Counted from the first letter of the stretch, positions 40,182 to 52,360 are shown. The stretch is DNA of 64,000 nt from Caulobacter rhizosphaerae (GCF_010977555.1 NZ_CP048815.1:3154501-3218500), one strand, 5' to 3'. Numbers and translations are program-made. The notes: generated by a model from the letters alone, not told the origin.

Positions 40182-41377
40182 GGGGCTCCCCCTCCGCCCG
40201 CGACCTGCTCGCCGTCGGCGAGCGGGGCGGGGAAGCTGACCCTGAAGAACGCCGTCTCCCGGCCCTCGACCCCAAAGTCGTTGTCGGTGCTGAGCAGCAG
40301 GTCGCGGTCCGACAGCAGGGCCAGGCCTTCCAGGTCGGCGTCGATCTGCGGCCAGTCATCGGTCGACAGCACCAGGGTCTTGGTCAGGACCGGCGCGTCC
40401 AGCGTCACGCGATAGAGCTTCGAGGTGCGGGAGATCCGCTCCAGGACCAGCAGTTGGTCGCCGCCCAGCGACACGGCCTCCGAGATCTTCAGGTCCTCCG
40501 GCCCCACCGGTCCAGTCTCGGCGTCACGCCGGAACGTCTCCGGCGCGTCGAACGGATAGAAATGCTCGGCGAGCGGCGCGCCGGTCCGGGCGTCCAGCGT
40601 CCACAGGCGGGCGCGGCCACGCCCTTCGGCCGTGACCTCGTCCTTGGCCGCCAGCGGACTTTGCAGGATCACGTGCAGCCGCGTTTCGTCCGGCGACAGG
40701 GCAATGGCTTCGAAGCCCCGGTTCAGGCGCCGGCGGGCCGACAGGGCCGGCAGCACGTCCTCCACGCGATAGGCCGCGCCGACCAGGGCCGCGCCGTCGC
40801 CTTTCGGGACCCAGCGCGCCACGACCACGCCGTCGGCGCCCACGACCAGGATCGAGGGGCCGTATTCGTCGGCCACCCGGAAGGTGCCGTCGCCCAGGGC
40901 CACGATCCCCTCGGTGTCGCCGCCGGACAGGCTGGGCGCCAGCGGGGCGCCCGACAGGTCGAAGGCGGGCTCCATCGCCGCCAGGTCGCCGCCGGGTCCC
41001 GGTAGACCGTCGAAGGCCGCGCCCGTCGCGTCGCGCAGCGGCAGCGTCTGGAGACAGACGACCCTATCGGCCTCGACCCGAAGCTGGGCCAGCGTCGGCC
41101 CGATCGCCGGGTGCGGCATGATCTTGGCTCCTTCGAGCTCGGCCAGGCCTGACAGCGACGCCAGGCCGTGATCCTCGACCGCCGCCCCGACCTTGATGTT
41201 GGGACCACGATCCCCGATCGCCCAGACGACGCCCGGCGGATCGCAGGCTCGCCGGGCCAGGCCCGAGCCCAAGCCCAGGGTGATGCGCAGGGCCCCCTTG
41301 GGCGTCTCCACCTGGTCGAGAAGGCGGTCGGCCCAGACAAGGCGGGTGACGGTGATGTCGGCGGGTTCGGCGGCCAT
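40175..41377 (-). CDS. Esterase-like activity of phytase family protein
   Basis: 400 residues, predicted beta-propeller. Repeated blade-like segments are visible, for example GGDTEGIVALGDGTFRVADE, GFEAIALSPDETRLHVILQS and ADLEGLALLSDRDLLLSTDN, each with an E-(A/G)-(I/L)-(A/V) core typical of this phytase-like family. ATG at 41377 was chosen; an upstream in-frame extension crosses the tRNA-Val gene. There is no signal peptide, unlike many relatives, so a cytoplasmic location is likely. Substrate unknown. Confidence 0.78.
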   Translation of the reverse strand: MAAEPADITVTRLVWADRLLDQVETPKGALRITLGLGSGLARRACDPPGVVWAIGDRGPNIKVGAAVEDHGLASLSGLAELEGAKIMPHPAIGPTLAQLRVEADRVVCLQTLPLRDATGAAFDGLPGPGGDLAAMEPAFDLSGAPLAPSLSGGDTEGIVALGDGTFRVADEYGPSILVVGADGVVVARWVPKGDGAALVGAAYRVEDVLPALSARRRLNRGFEAIALSPDETRLHVILQSPLAAKDEVTAEGRGRARLWTLDARTGAPLAEHFYPFDAPETFRRDAETGPVGPEDLKISEAVSLGGDQLLVLERISRTSKLYRVTLDAPVLTKTLVLSTDDWPQIDADLEGLALLSDRDLLLSTDNDFGVEGRETAFFRVSFPAPLADGEQVAGGGGAPW

Positions 41378-41445
41378 ACCCGATCCGTGCGGGCGGCGAT
41401 GGCGAAAGTCCTCGCCTGTCGAACCCTGGTTTGTCGCGCTGATGT

Positions 41446-41520
41446 TGGTGGGCGGTGAGGGGATCGAACCCCCGACCCTCTCGGTGTAAACGAGACGCTC
41501 TACCGCTGAGCTAACCGCCC
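41446..41520 (-). tRNA. tRNA-Val (TAC)
   Basis: 75 bases including CCA. On the minus strand GGGCGGT pairs with ACCGCCC; the D arm is GCTC/GAGC, the anticodon stem TCTCG/CGAGA holds loop TTTACAC with anticodon TAC, and the T arm is GGGGG-TTCGATC-CCCTC. It lies between the HU gene and the phytase-like gene on the same strand. Confidence 0.97.
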
Positions 41521-41611
41521 CCAGGACCTTCAAGCCCGTCTGTGCGAGGCGGACGAAGCCAAGACGGACGGGGATGTGGGAGATACCCCGTCCGCTCGGA
41601 AATGTCCTGCA

Positions 41612-41645
41612 TAGAAAAGGCGGGACGCCTGCGTGGCGGCCCGCC
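41612..41645 (-). terminator. Terminator after the HU gene
   Basis: Outer stem GGCGGG/CCCGCC with further inner pairing, followed on the minus strand by TTTTC. It starts 21 bases past the HU stop and separates HU from tRNA-Val. Confidence 0.75.
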
Positions 41646-41665
41646 CTCGAAATCTGTTTACTGGA

Positions 41666-41944
41666 TCAGCCGTTCAGCGTGGTCTTCAGACCTTCGCCGA
41701 CCTGGAACCGGGCGGTCTTGGAGGCCGGACGATTGACGGTCTCGCCGGTGCGCGGGTTGCGCGCGGTGCCGGCGGCCCGGGCGACCGCCTTGAACGTGCC
41801 GAAGCCGACCAGGCGCACGTCCTCGCCCGATTTCAGCGAGGTGGTGACGGCGTCGATGAAAGCTTCGAGAGCGTCCTTAGCCTGGTTCTTGTTGATGCCC
41901 GCCTTTTCGGCGATCGCCGTGACGAGTTCGGCCTTTGTGGTCAT
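41666..41944 (-). CDS. hup: DNA-binding protein HU
   Basis: 92 residues, the standard HU size. MTTKAELVTAIAEKAG begins the helical part; GFGTFKAVARAAGTARNPRT contains the arm with the conserved RNPxTG intercalating segment. HU compacts DNA and helps replication and transcription. It follows lon on the same strand with a terminator between them, so it has its own promoter in 41945-42030. The lon-hup order is widely conserved in proteobacteria. Confidence 0.96.
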   Translation of the reverse strand: MTTKAELVTAIAEKAGINKNQAKDALEAFIDAVTTSLKSGEDVRLVGFGTFKAVARAAGTARNPRTGETVNRPASKTARFQVGEGLKTTLNG

Positions 41945-42029
41945 GTTCTTCTCCCAGCATGAAAGCGGCGGCGCTGGCTACAGCTCACGCCGCTTCGCTC
42001 GACCGGGAGTATGCGGGGTTCAGACGGCC

Positions 42030-42067
42030 CGTCAAACGAAGGCGGCGCGGAAATACTCCGCGCCGCC
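42030..42067 (-). terminator. Terminator after lon
   Basis: An 11-bp stem GGCGGCGCGGA/TCCGCGCCGCC with loop of 5, followed on the minus strand by TTCGTTTG. It begins about 25 bases after the lon stop. Confidence 0.8.
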
Positions 42068-42091
42068 CAAGTTATCGACGATAAGTTGCTA

Positions 42092-44491
<2,400 letters not shown>

Positions 44492-44610
44492 GATGCTCTC
44501 TACTCCTGGCCGGCGCGTTGCACTCGCGCTCGGCCACGCGGGCCGCCGTCACCCAGACGATGCGCCTGAGTCGTACGACCCGTCCGCTCGGGACTGAGCG
44601 GATGGTCGTT

Positions 44611-44642
44611 ATTTATGTGGACCTTTTGCAACACGGTTCAAG
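44611..44642 (-). promoter_or_regulatory. Candidate sigma-32 (heat-shock) promoter of lon
   Basis: Read on the minus strand: CTTGAA (44642-44637), 16 bases, then CCACATAAAT (44620-44611). This resembles the RpoH pattern CTTGAA ... CCCATNT used for heat-shock genes. It lies about 120 bases before the lon start. The match is partial and the spacing slightly long. Confidence 0.4.
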
Positions 44643-44830
44643 CGTGCTCGCCTGATAGCGGCGACGGGTCGCGGTGAAGCGGTCAAGGTGCAACGGCCAT
44701 GCCCCCTGCCCGGCTCCACAATGCACGATCCATGCTGGCGCAGGGCTCGCGACGCCCAGGTTTTGCCGCCGCGGACCTTTCGCGCCGGTTGATCCAAGGG
44801 AAGCGTCACAACGCAAGGCGGTCCCGTGTG

Positions 44831-44866
44831 ATGAAAAAGGCGCGCCCGGCGGAGCCGGACGCGCCT
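44831..44866 (-). terminator. Terminator after clpX
   Basis: Stem AGGCGCG/CGCGCCT with inner CCCGGC/GCCGGA pairing and a TTTTTC tract on the minus strand, 24 bases past the clpX stop. Confidence 0.85.
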
Positions 44867-44890
44867 CGTTCAGAGCCGTTTTGACGAGGG

Positions 44891-46153
44891 TCAGGCCGAA
44901 GCCGCCCCGCCCTTCTTCTCGGCGTAGATCAGCAGCGGCTGGGCCCGGCCTTCGACGACCTCGGCGTTGACCACCACTTCCTCGACGCCCTCGTAGTTGG
45001 GCAGTTCGAACATGGTCTCCAGCAGGATGCCTTCCATGATCGAGCGCAGACCGCGCGCGCCGGTCTTGCGGGCGATGGCCTTCTTGGCGACGCCGTGCAG
45101 GGCGTCGTCGGTGAAGGTCAGGCCGATATTCTCCATCTCGAACAGGCGCTGGTATTGCTTGACGAAGGCGTTCTTCGGCTCGGTCAGGATCTTCACCAGG
45201 GCGGCCTCGTCGAGGTCCTCCAGGGTGGCGATCACCGGCAGGCGGCCGATGAATTCCGGGATCAGGCCGAAGCGCTGCAGGTCGTCGGGCTCGACGCCGC
45301 GCAGGATCTCGCCCGTGCGACGCTCCTCCGGGTCCGCCACCTTGGCGCCGAAGCCGATCGACTTGCCCTGGCCGCGCGCCGAGATGATGCGCTCCAGGCC
45401 CGCGAAGGCCCCGCCGCAGATGAACAGGATGTTGGTCGTGTCGACCTGCAGGAACTCCTGCTGCGGATGCTTGCGCCCGCCTTGCGGCGGCACGGAGGCG
45501 ACAGTGCCTTCCATGATCTTCAGCAGGGCCTGCTGCACGCCTTCGCCCGACACGTCTCGGGTGATCGACGGGTTGTCGGACTTGCGGCTGATCTTGTCGA
45601 TCTCGTCGATATAGACGATGCCGCGCTGGGCGCGCTCGACGTTGTAGTCGGCGGCTTGCAGCAGCTTGAGCACGATATTCTCGACGTCCTCGCCCACATA
45701 ACCGGCTTCGGTCAGGGTGGTGGCGTCGGCCATCGTGAACGGCACGTCGATGATTCGGGCCAGGGTCTGGGCCAGCAGCGTCTTGCCGGTGCCGGTCGGA
45801 CCGACCAGCAGGATGTTCGACTTGGCCAGCTCGACGTCGTTGTTTTTCGAGGCGTGGTTCAGGCGCTTGTAGTGGTTGTGCACCGCGACCGCGAGCACCT
45901 TCTTGGCGTGATTTTGCCCGATCACGTAATCGTCCAGGACTTCGCAGATTTCGCGCGGCGTGGGCACGCCGTCCTTGGACTTCACGAAGGCGATCTTGTG
46001 CTCTTCGCGGATGATGTCCATGCAAAGCTCGACGCATTCATCGCAGATGAACACCGTCGGCCCCGCGATGAGCTTACGCACCTCATGCTGGCTCTTTCCG
46101 CAGAAAGAACAGTAGAGAGTGCTCTTGGTGTCGCCGCTCGCGGCTTTCGTCAT
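44891..46153 (-). CDS. clpX: ClpX, ATPase subunit of the ClpXP protease
   Basis: 420 residues. The N-terminal zinc domain has Cys15, 18, 37 and 40; Walker A GPTGTGKT is at 118-125; the pore loop GFGAK and sensor motifs follow. ClpX unfolds tagged substrates for ClpP and is essential in Caulobacter, where ClpXP degrades CtrA during the cell cycle. It is separated from clpP by an oppositely oriented HAD gene and the DUF3857 gene, so the two Clp subunits are transcribed independently. Confidence 0.98.
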   Translation of the reverse strand: MTKAASGDTKSTLYCSFCGKSQHEVRKLIAGPTVFICDECVELCMDIIREEHKIAFVKSKDGVPTPREICEVLDDYVIGQNHAKKVLAVAVHNHYKRLNHASKNNDVELAKSNILLVGPTGTGKTLLAQTLARIIDVPFTMADATTLTEAGYVGEDVENIVLKLLQAADYNVERAQRGIVYIDEIDKISRKSDNPSITRDVSGEGVQQALLKIMEGTVASVPPQGGRKHPQQEFLQVDTTNILFICGGAFAGLERIISARGQGKSIGFGAKVADPEERRTGEILRGVEPDDLQRFGLIPEFIGRLPVIATLEDLDEAALVKILTEPKNAFVKQYQRLFEMENIGLTFTDDALHGVAKKAIARKTGARGLRSIMEGILLETMFELPNYEGVEEVVVNAEVVEGRAQPLLIYAEKKGGAASA

Positions 46154-46546
46154 GGTCGCTTCTCACGCTAGGGCGGTCCAGGCCGAAAGCCGAAACCACC
46201 GACTCCTTAGCGCCTATCTCGCCACCGAAGCAGCAGGATATCCGCCGGGAGTTGTCTAATCCTTGACATTCCCCGATCCGGGCGCACGGCACAAGCCTTG
46301 GAGCCGATTTACAGCCCCCAAGTTCGTGGATGGTGCGTACGGTTTCATGGAATTCCTCTCTAAAATGGCGTCCACGAGCGTCAACGCAAGCCGCCCGTCG
46401 TTTGCTCCGTCGGGGGGCGCGTCAAAAAGCCCCGCCTTGAACAACCCGGACGCTCGTTCGCTTCACCTGGCGATGGCCTTAGGCGGCCAAGGCGGAATCG
46501 TGTTGCAAGGCCGGCAAGGTTGCGGGGCGCGCGAGCGCGGAGACGA
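46154..46546. other. Divergent intergenic region between clpX and the cicA-like gene
   Basis: About 390 bases with no convincing gene. It must hold the clpX promoters (minus) and the promoter of the HAD gene (plus). A TTGACA hexamer occurs at 46262-46267 on the plus strand but without a clear -10 partner. In Caulobacter crescentus several clpX promoters are reported in the equivalent region. Confidence 0.5.
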
Positions 46547-47218
46547 ATGGCGAAACGTTCATTGATGGCCAAGGGCTTGTCGGCCTCCACGGGGATGACC
46601 GGGGACCTGCACGAGGGGCCGCCCCTGGTCGCCTTCGACTTCGACGGCACCCTGACGGTTCGCGACAGCTTCACCGCCTTCCTGAAGTGGCGGGTCAGCC
46701 CCGCCCGCCATCTGATGGGCATGGTGCGCCTTTTCCCCGCCGCCGTCGGATATCTGTTCGATCGCAACCGCGGCAAGATCAAGGCCGCCGCCATTCGCGA
46801 GTTCCTGCGCGGCCTGCCCCTGGAGGAGTTGGAGCGCGAGGCCCGCGCCTTCGCCGAATCCGAAGCCCCCAGGCTGTTCCGCCCCGACGCCCTCGCGGTC
46901 TGGCGCCGCTGGCGGGCCAAGGGCGCCAGGCTGGTGATCGTCACCGCCTCGCCCGACGTGGTTGTCGCGCCGTTCGCTCGCGGCCTGGGCGCCGACCTGC
47001 TGATCGGCTCGCGCCTGGCCCTGGATCCCGACAACAAGGTGCTGGGGCCCCTGCTCGGCCCCAACTGCCGGGGCGCGGAAAAGGTCGTGCGGCTGCGCGA
47101 GGTGTTCGGCGACGATCTGTCGCTGGCCGCCGCCTATGGCGACACCTCCGGCGACCGCGAGATGCTGGCGATCGCCCACGAGAGGGGCTATCGCATTTTC
47201 AGGGGCAAGCCGGGCTGA
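46547..47218 (+). CDS. cicA: HAD-family hydrolase, CicA-like
   Basis: 223 residues from ATG at 46547 (GGAG 5 bases upstream); starts at 46565 and 46595 are possible. Motif I FDFDGTLTVRDSF carries the nucleophile Asp, motif II VTASPD, and motif IV YGDTSGDREML; the middle resembles PgpC/SerB-type HAD-IB phosphatases. In Caulobacter crescentus the gene between clpX and clpP, pointing the other way, is cicA, and the symbol rests on that position plus family. Substrate unknown. The fragment at the left edge of the window is of the same broad family. Confidence 0.8.
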   Translation: MAKRSLMAKGLSASTGMTGDLHEGPPLVAFDFDGTLTVRDSFTAFLKWRVSPARHLMGMVRLFPAAVGYLFDRNRGKIKAAAIREFLRGLPLEELEREARAFAESEAPRLFRPDALAVWRRWRAKGARLVIVTASPDVVVAPFARGLGADLLIGSRLALDPDNKVLGPLLGPNCRGAEKVVRLREVFGDDLSLAAAYGDTSGDREMLAIAHERGYRIFRGKPG

Positions 47219-47787
47219 TCTTCGCATGGGCCTCTCCTTGGCGCGGACGGGGACAGGCGCATGCGCCTGTCCCCAACGGTGGACGCGGTTTCAGGCGGCG
47301 GGCCGCTGAAGTTGGGGAGGGACGCGGAGCGCCGGGCCAGGCCCGGAAGCTTTTGTAGACAATACCGTTTCGACCAGGACCGACGCTCCGCGCGGTCGTT
47401 TTCCGGGAGCGTCCGGCGATCGGCCCTGTTCGGACCTCGCCGGTCTTGGCCCCCGACGGGAGGGCGAGGCCCGCGAAGCCCCGTCCCTTGCGGCGGGCGT
47501 CACCGCCCGCCTTGACCCTCGCCAGCCCTTGCACCCCACGCCGTTTTTGTGTTCCAGGCCCGGCCGGCTCCAGAGGGATGCAGGTCGCGGTCCGCCTCGG
47601 GAGCAAACCGCCGCCGACGAGCGCTGCCCGCTCGACCGCACCCCAAGGCCGCGAAGGTCGCAGGCCTTAGCGCCCTCCCCATCGCCTTGTGGTGCAGTGA
47701 TTATGCGCCGGCGTGGGAAAGGGAGGATAAGCGCGTTTGGGGCGTTGTTTTTGTTGCAGAACCACGCCGGGAGCGATGGGAACAAGC
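47219..47787. other. 570-base gene-free stretch after the cicA-like gene
   Basis: Very GC-rich DNA between convergent genes. Several frames stay open but give low-complexity Arg/Pro/Gly-rich translations with no start context, so none was called. A stem GGCGGGCG/CGCCCGCC with a 4-base loop lies at 47492-47511. It may be a dispersed intergenic repeat or the scar of an insertion; nothing definite is seen. Confidence 0.5.
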
Positions 47788-49815
47788 TCAGTTCTTCGGA
47801 GCAGACACGCAGGGCACGTCGTTGGCCGTCCAGTCGAAGTCATAGGTTGCGGGGACGGTCTCTCCATTTCCCACGGCGCTCTTGCGCGTCGAAGGGCGAT
47901 AGAAGATCCAGCCCATGCTGTTGTCGAACGCCGCGATCCGTCCGTTGTCGCGCTGGGCGGTAGCCGAATCGATCTCTGGCTGCTCCACCCGTGACCCGCG
48001 GATCATGCGAATTGCACCATCGCGCAGCTCCCAAGCCCGATGATAGTTGCGACCGAAGATGCGCGTATCGTAACTCTTCTCGGAAGACCATTGGTTGGGC
48101 TGGGTCGAGGTCGGCAGTCGCACCGTGGTGACGTGGCAGGTGTATTCCGGCTTGGTGTAGTAGGGCGCGTCCTTGTGATCCGCCCTCGCCCGCCGTTCAG
48201 GCGGGTTGAACCCGCCTCCAGGAAGCGCCAGGGACTTTTCACCGGGCCCGTCGTCGTCCCAATCCATGGTCCCCGTACCGCTGATCGTCAGGATGCTCGC
48301 GCCCGCCTTCTGATCATAGCGCCACTTGACGTCATCGATCGTCTGCCAGACACCGCCGGTCGCGTTCTGGCGGAAGAACTCGAGCAACTGGCCTTCGCTG
48401 ACCGAAGAAAATTGCACCTGCTGTTCCAGGGCCGGGAGACCGCGGACAATTTCGGTGGACACGATCCGCGACGGCTTGTCGAAACCCGCGCGCGCATCGA
48501 TCTCGAACAGGCTGATCTGCTCGGGCGTCGCGGCCGGGCGCCATTCCAGTCGCTCGAGGTCAGCGCCCTGCGCGGTCAGGGGCAGGACCCATTTGACCGG
48601 AAGGACGGGCTGTGGGCTGGGCGAAGCGACCGGCGGCAGTGTGCCGTCCAGCCAGTAGACCTTGCCGTCGATATGGGCGCGCACGAGCACATGATCGAAC
48701 AACTGCGGAATGGGCAGGCGCTGATCGAAGCCGTCGTCGACGCCGCTGGAATTGACGAGCACGGCCTCAGCGTCGATGCCCAGCTCACGCAACAGGGCCA
48801 GCAGGAGTACGGTCTTGCCCTTGCAATCCCCATAGCGGCGCTTCCAGGTTTCGTCCGCGGAGACGGGGACCAGATTGCCGCCATTGAGGCCCACATAGAT
48901 GTACCGCACGTTCTGCTGGACCAATTTCAGCGCGGCGCCGGCGCGATCCAGGGGGCTCGCCTGCGCGGCGCGGAGGCGAGCGGCCTCGCGCTTGAGCGAA
49001 GAGTCCGGAGCAAGGACGGACGCCGTCGCGTACAGCGGCGCGAAATGCCGCGAAAGCGCCGACCAGTCGTGAAAATCGCTGTATTCGACCACGCGCTGCC
49101 ACTGGTAGCGGATCGGCGCATCGGTCGGTGCGGACTGGAGCGGCGGATTGTCGAAGCGGAATTCGACGGCCCGCTCGGAGTTCTGCATAGCCGCCGTCAT
49201 GTCGGCCGTCATCTTCAAGTCGGGCTTGTGGCCCTCGTCCCAGCTCAACCCTAGGCGATAGCGGCCTGGCGACGGACTGGGGCCGAGCAGGAGCAAGCCG
49301 GACTGATTGCTCCCGAGGGCGGGATTGCGCTGGAACGTCGTCAGTTCGACCTCCAGTTCGTCGCCGACGCGAAGGTCGGGAACGCGAAGAACCGCCGTCA
49401 GCATCCCGTCCAGCTTGGCCGCCTCCAGTTGATCCTCGCGGCGCAGGATTTCGAAGGTGGCGTCCTTCAGAACGTCGATGACTTGCTCGTCGCGAAAGAC
49501 CTTGATGCCATGGACGATCGGAGCGCCCGCCGCCGGGTCCCAGGCGATCGAGATATTGCCAAGCTGCAGCGCGCTAGGCTGGAGAATCCTGATGCGATAG
49601 CCGAGGTACTGCGCCTGGCCCTTGTCGCTCAGATGGATTTCCGCATCCTGGCGACGGAAGAACACCGCCCCGGTGGCGGTCTCCGGCACGGGCATCGGCG
49701 AGGATGCGACCGCCCAGGCCGGGGCGGGACCACGCCGGATCTCCTGTGATTGCGCAAAGGCCGAGGTCGCGACGAGCACGCACGCCGAAACCAGCAACGA
49801 AACTTTCAAAGCCAT
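47788..49815 (-). CDS. Exported DUF3857 / transglutaminase-like protein
   Basis: 675 residues. A signal peptide (MALKVSLLVSACVLVATSAFAQ) precedes a DUF3857 beta domain, a transglutaminase-like core with Cys in YGDCKGKT, His in LFDHVLVRA and Asp in WLDGT, and a C-terminal beta region. The Cys-His-Asp triad is complete, so peptidase or transglutaminase chemistry is possible, but no substrate is known for the family. It stands between the cicA-like gene and clpP, and it looks like an insertion into an otherwise conserved group. Confidence 0.85.
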   Translation of the reverse strand: MALKVSLLVSACVLVATSAFAQSQEIRRGPAPAWAVASSPMPVPETATGAVFFRRQDAEIHLSDKGQAQYLGYRIRILQPSALQLGNISIAWDPAAGAPIVHGIKVFRDEQVIDVLKDATFEILRREDQLEAAKLDGMLTAVLRVPDLRVGDELEVELTTFQRNPALGSNQSGLLLLGPSPSPGRYRLGLSWDEGHKPDLKMTADMTAAMQNSERAVEFRFDNPPLQSAPTDAPIRYQWQRVVEYSDFHDWSALSRHFAPLYATASVLAPDSSLKREAARLRAAQASPLDRAGAALKLVQQNVRYIYVGLNGGNLVPVSADETWKRRYGDCKGKTVLLLALLRELGIDAEAVLVNSSGVDDGFDQRLPIPQLFDHVLVRAHIDGKVYWLDGTLPPVASPSPQPVLPVKWVLPLTAQGADLERLEWRPAATPEQISLFEIDARAGFDKPSRIVSTEIVRGLPALEQQVQFSSVSEGQLLEFFRQNATGGVWQTIDDVKWRYDQKAGASILTISGTGTMDWDDDGPGEKSLALPGGGFNPPERRARADHKDAPYYTKPEYTCHVTTVRLPTSTQPNQWSSEKSYDTRIFGRNYHRAWELRDGAIRMIRGSRVEQPEIDSATAQRDNGRIAAFDNSMGWIFYRPSTRKSAVGNGETVPATYDFDWTANDVPCVSAPKN

Positions 49816-49933
49816 AAGCGCCCCCTGTCCGACAGATGCGGCAGAAAGGCCAAGCTTTCAAGGGTCGCCTTCCGCGATAGCAGCGGCCCGAAAGGTTTGA
49901 GGCCGCCCCAGCCTCGGCGGCGAGGTCCGACCA

Positions 49934-49967
49934 TGAAAAAGCCGCCGACCTTGCAGCCGGCGGCTTT
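49934..49967 (-). terminator. Terminator after clpP
   Basis: Perfect 10-bp stem AAAGCCGCCG/CGGCGGCTTT followed by TTTTTC on the minus strand, 26 bases after the clpP stop. It makes clpP a single-gene unit, as reported for Caulobacter crescentus. Confidence 0.9.
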
Positions 49968-49992
49968 CCCTTTTCGCAAAAGGCTCGAAGCC

Positions 49993-50619
49993 TTAGGCCT
50001 TGTCTTCCGAGGCGTCGCGGCTTTCGTTGATGTGGTCGATCAGACCCCAGGCCTTGGCTTCCTCGGCGCTCATGAAGTGGTCGCGGTCGAGGGTTTTTTC
50101 GACTTCCTCATAGGTGCGGCCGGTGTGCTTGACGTAGATCTCGTTCAGGCGGCGCTTGGTCTTGATGATGTCCTCGGCGTGGCGCTCGATGTCCGAGGCC
50201 TGGCCGCGGAAGCCGCCCGACGGCTGGTGGACCATGATGCGGGCGTTCGGCAGGGCGATGCGCTGGCCGGCGGCGCCGGCGGTCAGCAGCAGGCTGCCCA
50301 TCGAGGCGGCCATGCCCATGCACACCGTCGAAACCGGGCTCTTGATGTATTGCATGGTGTCGTAGATCGCCAGGCCGGCCGTCACCACGCCGCCCGGCGA
50401 GTTGATGTACATGGCGATTTCCTTCTTGGGGTTCTCGGACTCCAGGAAGAGCAGCTGGGCGCAGATCAGGCTGGCCATTCCGTCTTCGACGGGACCGGTC
50501 AGGAAGATGATCCGCTCTTTCAACAGACGGGAGAAGATGTCGAACGCCCGCTCGCCGCGGCTGGTCTGTTCGACCACCATCGGCACGAGGTTCATCGCCG
50601 TCGCCATCGGATCATACAT
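49993..50619 (-). CDS. clpP: ClpP protease subunit
   Basis: 208 residues from [14 protein letters not shown] (start 50619); an ATG six codons upstream is possible but has no better ribosome binding site. The triad is Ser106 in MGMAASMGS, His131 in HQPSGG and Asp180 in LDRDHF. ClpP forms the tetradecameric peptidase chamber for ClpX and ClpA. It is bounded by terminators on both sides. A TTGCAA element near 50712-50717 with a GATAT further on could be its promoter; this is weak. Confidence 0.97.
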   Translation of the reverse strand: MYDPMATAMNLVPMVVEQTSRGERAFDIFSRLLKERIIFLTGPVEDGMASLICAQLLFLESENPKKEIAMYINSPGGVVTAGLAIYDTMQYIKSPVSTVCMGMAASMGSLLLTAGAAGQRIALPNARIMVHQPSGGFRGQASDIERHAEDIIKTKRRLNEIYVKHTGRTYEEVEKTLDRDHFMSAEEAKAWGLIDHINESRDASEDKA

Positions 50620-50742
50620 AGGGATCGCCCTTTTCATTGTGTCTGGGCGGCGCGAACGCGAATCAGCCCCCGCGCGCCGTCGCCAACGCATATCGCGTGG
50701 CGCTTAACAGGTTGCAAGGAGCCGCCCCCCCGCATCACGCAC

Positions 50743-50780
50743 GAAAAAGGGCGCGACCCTCGCGGATCGCGCCCCGTTTT
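50743..50780 (-). terminator. Terminator after trigger factor gene
   Basis: Stem GGGCGCGA/TCGCGCCC with a 10-base loop, T-rich on both sides (TTTTTCG on minus, GTTTTTCG on plus). It lies just past the tig stop and before the clpP promoter. Confidence 0.85.
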
Positions 50781-50797
50781 TCGTCGATGGACGGAGC

Positions 50798-52162
50798 TTA
50801 GCCGCCGTAGCCTTCCGGCAGGTCGTCTTCTTCCAGGAGCTCTTCCTTGGAGACTTCCTTTTCCTCGATCTTGGCCTTGCCGAAGATCAGGTCGACGACC
50901 TTGTCCTCGTAGATCGGGGCGCGCAGGGCGGCCTGCAGGTCGGCGCGCTGGCGGTACATGTCGAACACCTGCTGGGCTTGCGCGCCGTATTGGCGGGCTT
51001 CGCGCATCATGGCGTCGGCCAGTTCCTGCTCGGTGACGGCCACGTCGTTCTTGCGGCCGATCTCGGCGAGCACCAGGCCCAGGCGCACGCGGCGCTCGGC
51101 GATCTTCTTGTACTCGTCCTTCAGCTGGTCCTCGGTCTTGCCCTCGTCCTCGGGCGGCAGGCCGCCCTGGGTCTTGTCGGCCTGGACCTGTTGCCAGATG
51201 CCGGCGAACTCGGCGTCGACCATGCGCGGCGGCAGGGCGAAGTCATGCTTGGTGTCCAGCACGTCCAGCAGGGCGCGCTTCAGCTTGAAGCGCGACGAAT
51301 TGCTGTAGCGGCCTTCCAGGTTCGACTTCAGCAGGTCCTTCAGGGCGGCCAGGTCGGCCAGGCCCAGGCGCTTGGCCAGTTCGTCATCGGGTTCGGCGTC
51401 GACCGGGGCGCGCACTTCCTTGACGGTGGTGGCGAATTCGGCGGCCTTGCCGGCCAGGTTGGCGGCTTGGTAGTCGGCCGGGAAGTCGACCTTCACGGTG
51501 ACTTCGTCGCCCGGCTTGGCGCCGACCAGCTGGTCTTCGAAGCCGGGGATGAACTGGCCCGAGCCCAGGGTCAGCTCGGCGTCGGTGGCCGTGCCGCCGT
51601 CGAAGGCCACGCCGTCGATGGTGCCGACGAAGTCGATCAGCAGCTGGTCGCCGTCCTTGGCCTTCAGGGACTTGCCCTTGCGCGGCTCATAGGTGCGGGC
51701 CTGCTTGGCCAGGTCGGCCAGGGCCTCGTCGACCTCGGCGTCCGAGACCTTGTAGACCGGCTTGGTCAGCTCGATCGACGCGGGGTCGATCGGCTCGAAG
51801 TCCGGCATCACTTCCACGGCCAGTTCGAAGGCCAGGTCCTCGCCGCCGGCCAGGACCTTGTCCATGTCGGACGAGGGCTTCAGGTCCGGCTGGCCCGCGG
51901 GGCGCAGCTTGTTGTCGTCCAGGACCTTCTGGGCGCCTTCGTTCAGCGTCGCCTCGATGACTTCGCCCATCAGGGCCTTGCCGTAGAGGCGGCGGACGTG
52001 GGCGGTCGGCACCTTGCCAGGGCGGAAACCCTTGACGTTCATCTGGGGCGCGACCTCGGCGATCCGGGCTTCGAGACGCGTGGCGAGTTCACTCGCGGGC
52101 ACCGTCACGCCATAAACGCGGCTGAGGCCTTCGCCCGACTTTTCAACGATCTGCATCGACAT
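50798..52162 (-). CDS. tig: Trigger factor (ribosome-associated chaperone)
   Basis: 454 residues from [15 protein letters not shown]. The ribosome-binding signature is in GFRPGKVP (about 44-51); the peptidyl-prolyl isomerase domain includes [15 protein letters not shown] and [15 protein letters not shown]; a long helical chaperone arm and an acidic tail ([16 protein letters not shown]) end it. It shields nascent chains at the ribosome exit. The ATG two codons downstream is an alternative start. The tig-clpP order is conserved in many bacteria. Confidence 0.97.
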   Translation of the reverse strand: MSMQIVEKSGEGLSRVYGVTVPASELATRLEARIAEVAPQMNVKGFRPGKVPTAHVRRLYGKALMGEVIEATLNEGAQKVLDDNKLRPAGQPDLKPSSDMDKVLAGGEDLAFELAVEVMPDFEPIDPASIELTKPVYKVSDAEVDEALADLAKQARTYEPRKGKSLKAKDGDQLLIDFVGTIDGVAFDGGTATDAELTLGSGQFIPGFEDQLVGAKPGDEVTVKVDFPADYQAANLAGKAAEFATTVKEVRAPVDAEPDDELAKRLGLADLAALKDLLKSNLEGRYSNSSRFKLKRALLDVLDTKHDFALPPRMVDAEFAGIWQQVQADKTQGGLPPEDEGKTEDQLKDEYKKIAERRVRLGLVLAEIGRKNDVAVTEQELADAMMREARQYGAQAQQVFDMYRQRADLQAALRAPIYEDKVVDLIFGKAKIEEKEVSKEELLEEDDLPEGYGG

Positions 52163-52360
52163 TCTTAGCTTCTCGGCTCTTGGGCGCCCGCGCCCGTCGT
52201 CCGCCCCAGGGGTCAAAACATCAAAGCCGCCCACGTCACCGGGGCGGCGAAAGAGCGCCCTTATGTCACGCGTTTGGCGACCATCCAAGGGCATTGGCGT
52301 CCTCGCGAGACGAAAGTCCCGCCAGGCGGCGCGCTTCGTCGGACCAGGGGCCCGGCGAAG

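Larger units (their letters stand above)
44492..44890. other. Intergenic region between clpX and lon
   Basis: About 400 bases. It contains the clpX terminator (44831-44866) and the candidate lon promoter (44611-44642). The rest shows no coding potential, ribosome binding site or tRNA. Confidence 0.6.

Noticed and set aside
46263..46565. Plus-strand frame before the cicA-like gene
   Set aside because: Weak start context and no recognisable domain; it overlaps the better supported start of the HAD gene.
47291..47785. 165-codon minus-strand frame between the cicA-like and DUF3857 genes
   Set aside because: Arg/Pro/Gly-rich low-complexity translation, no start signal; several overlapping frames are equally open here.
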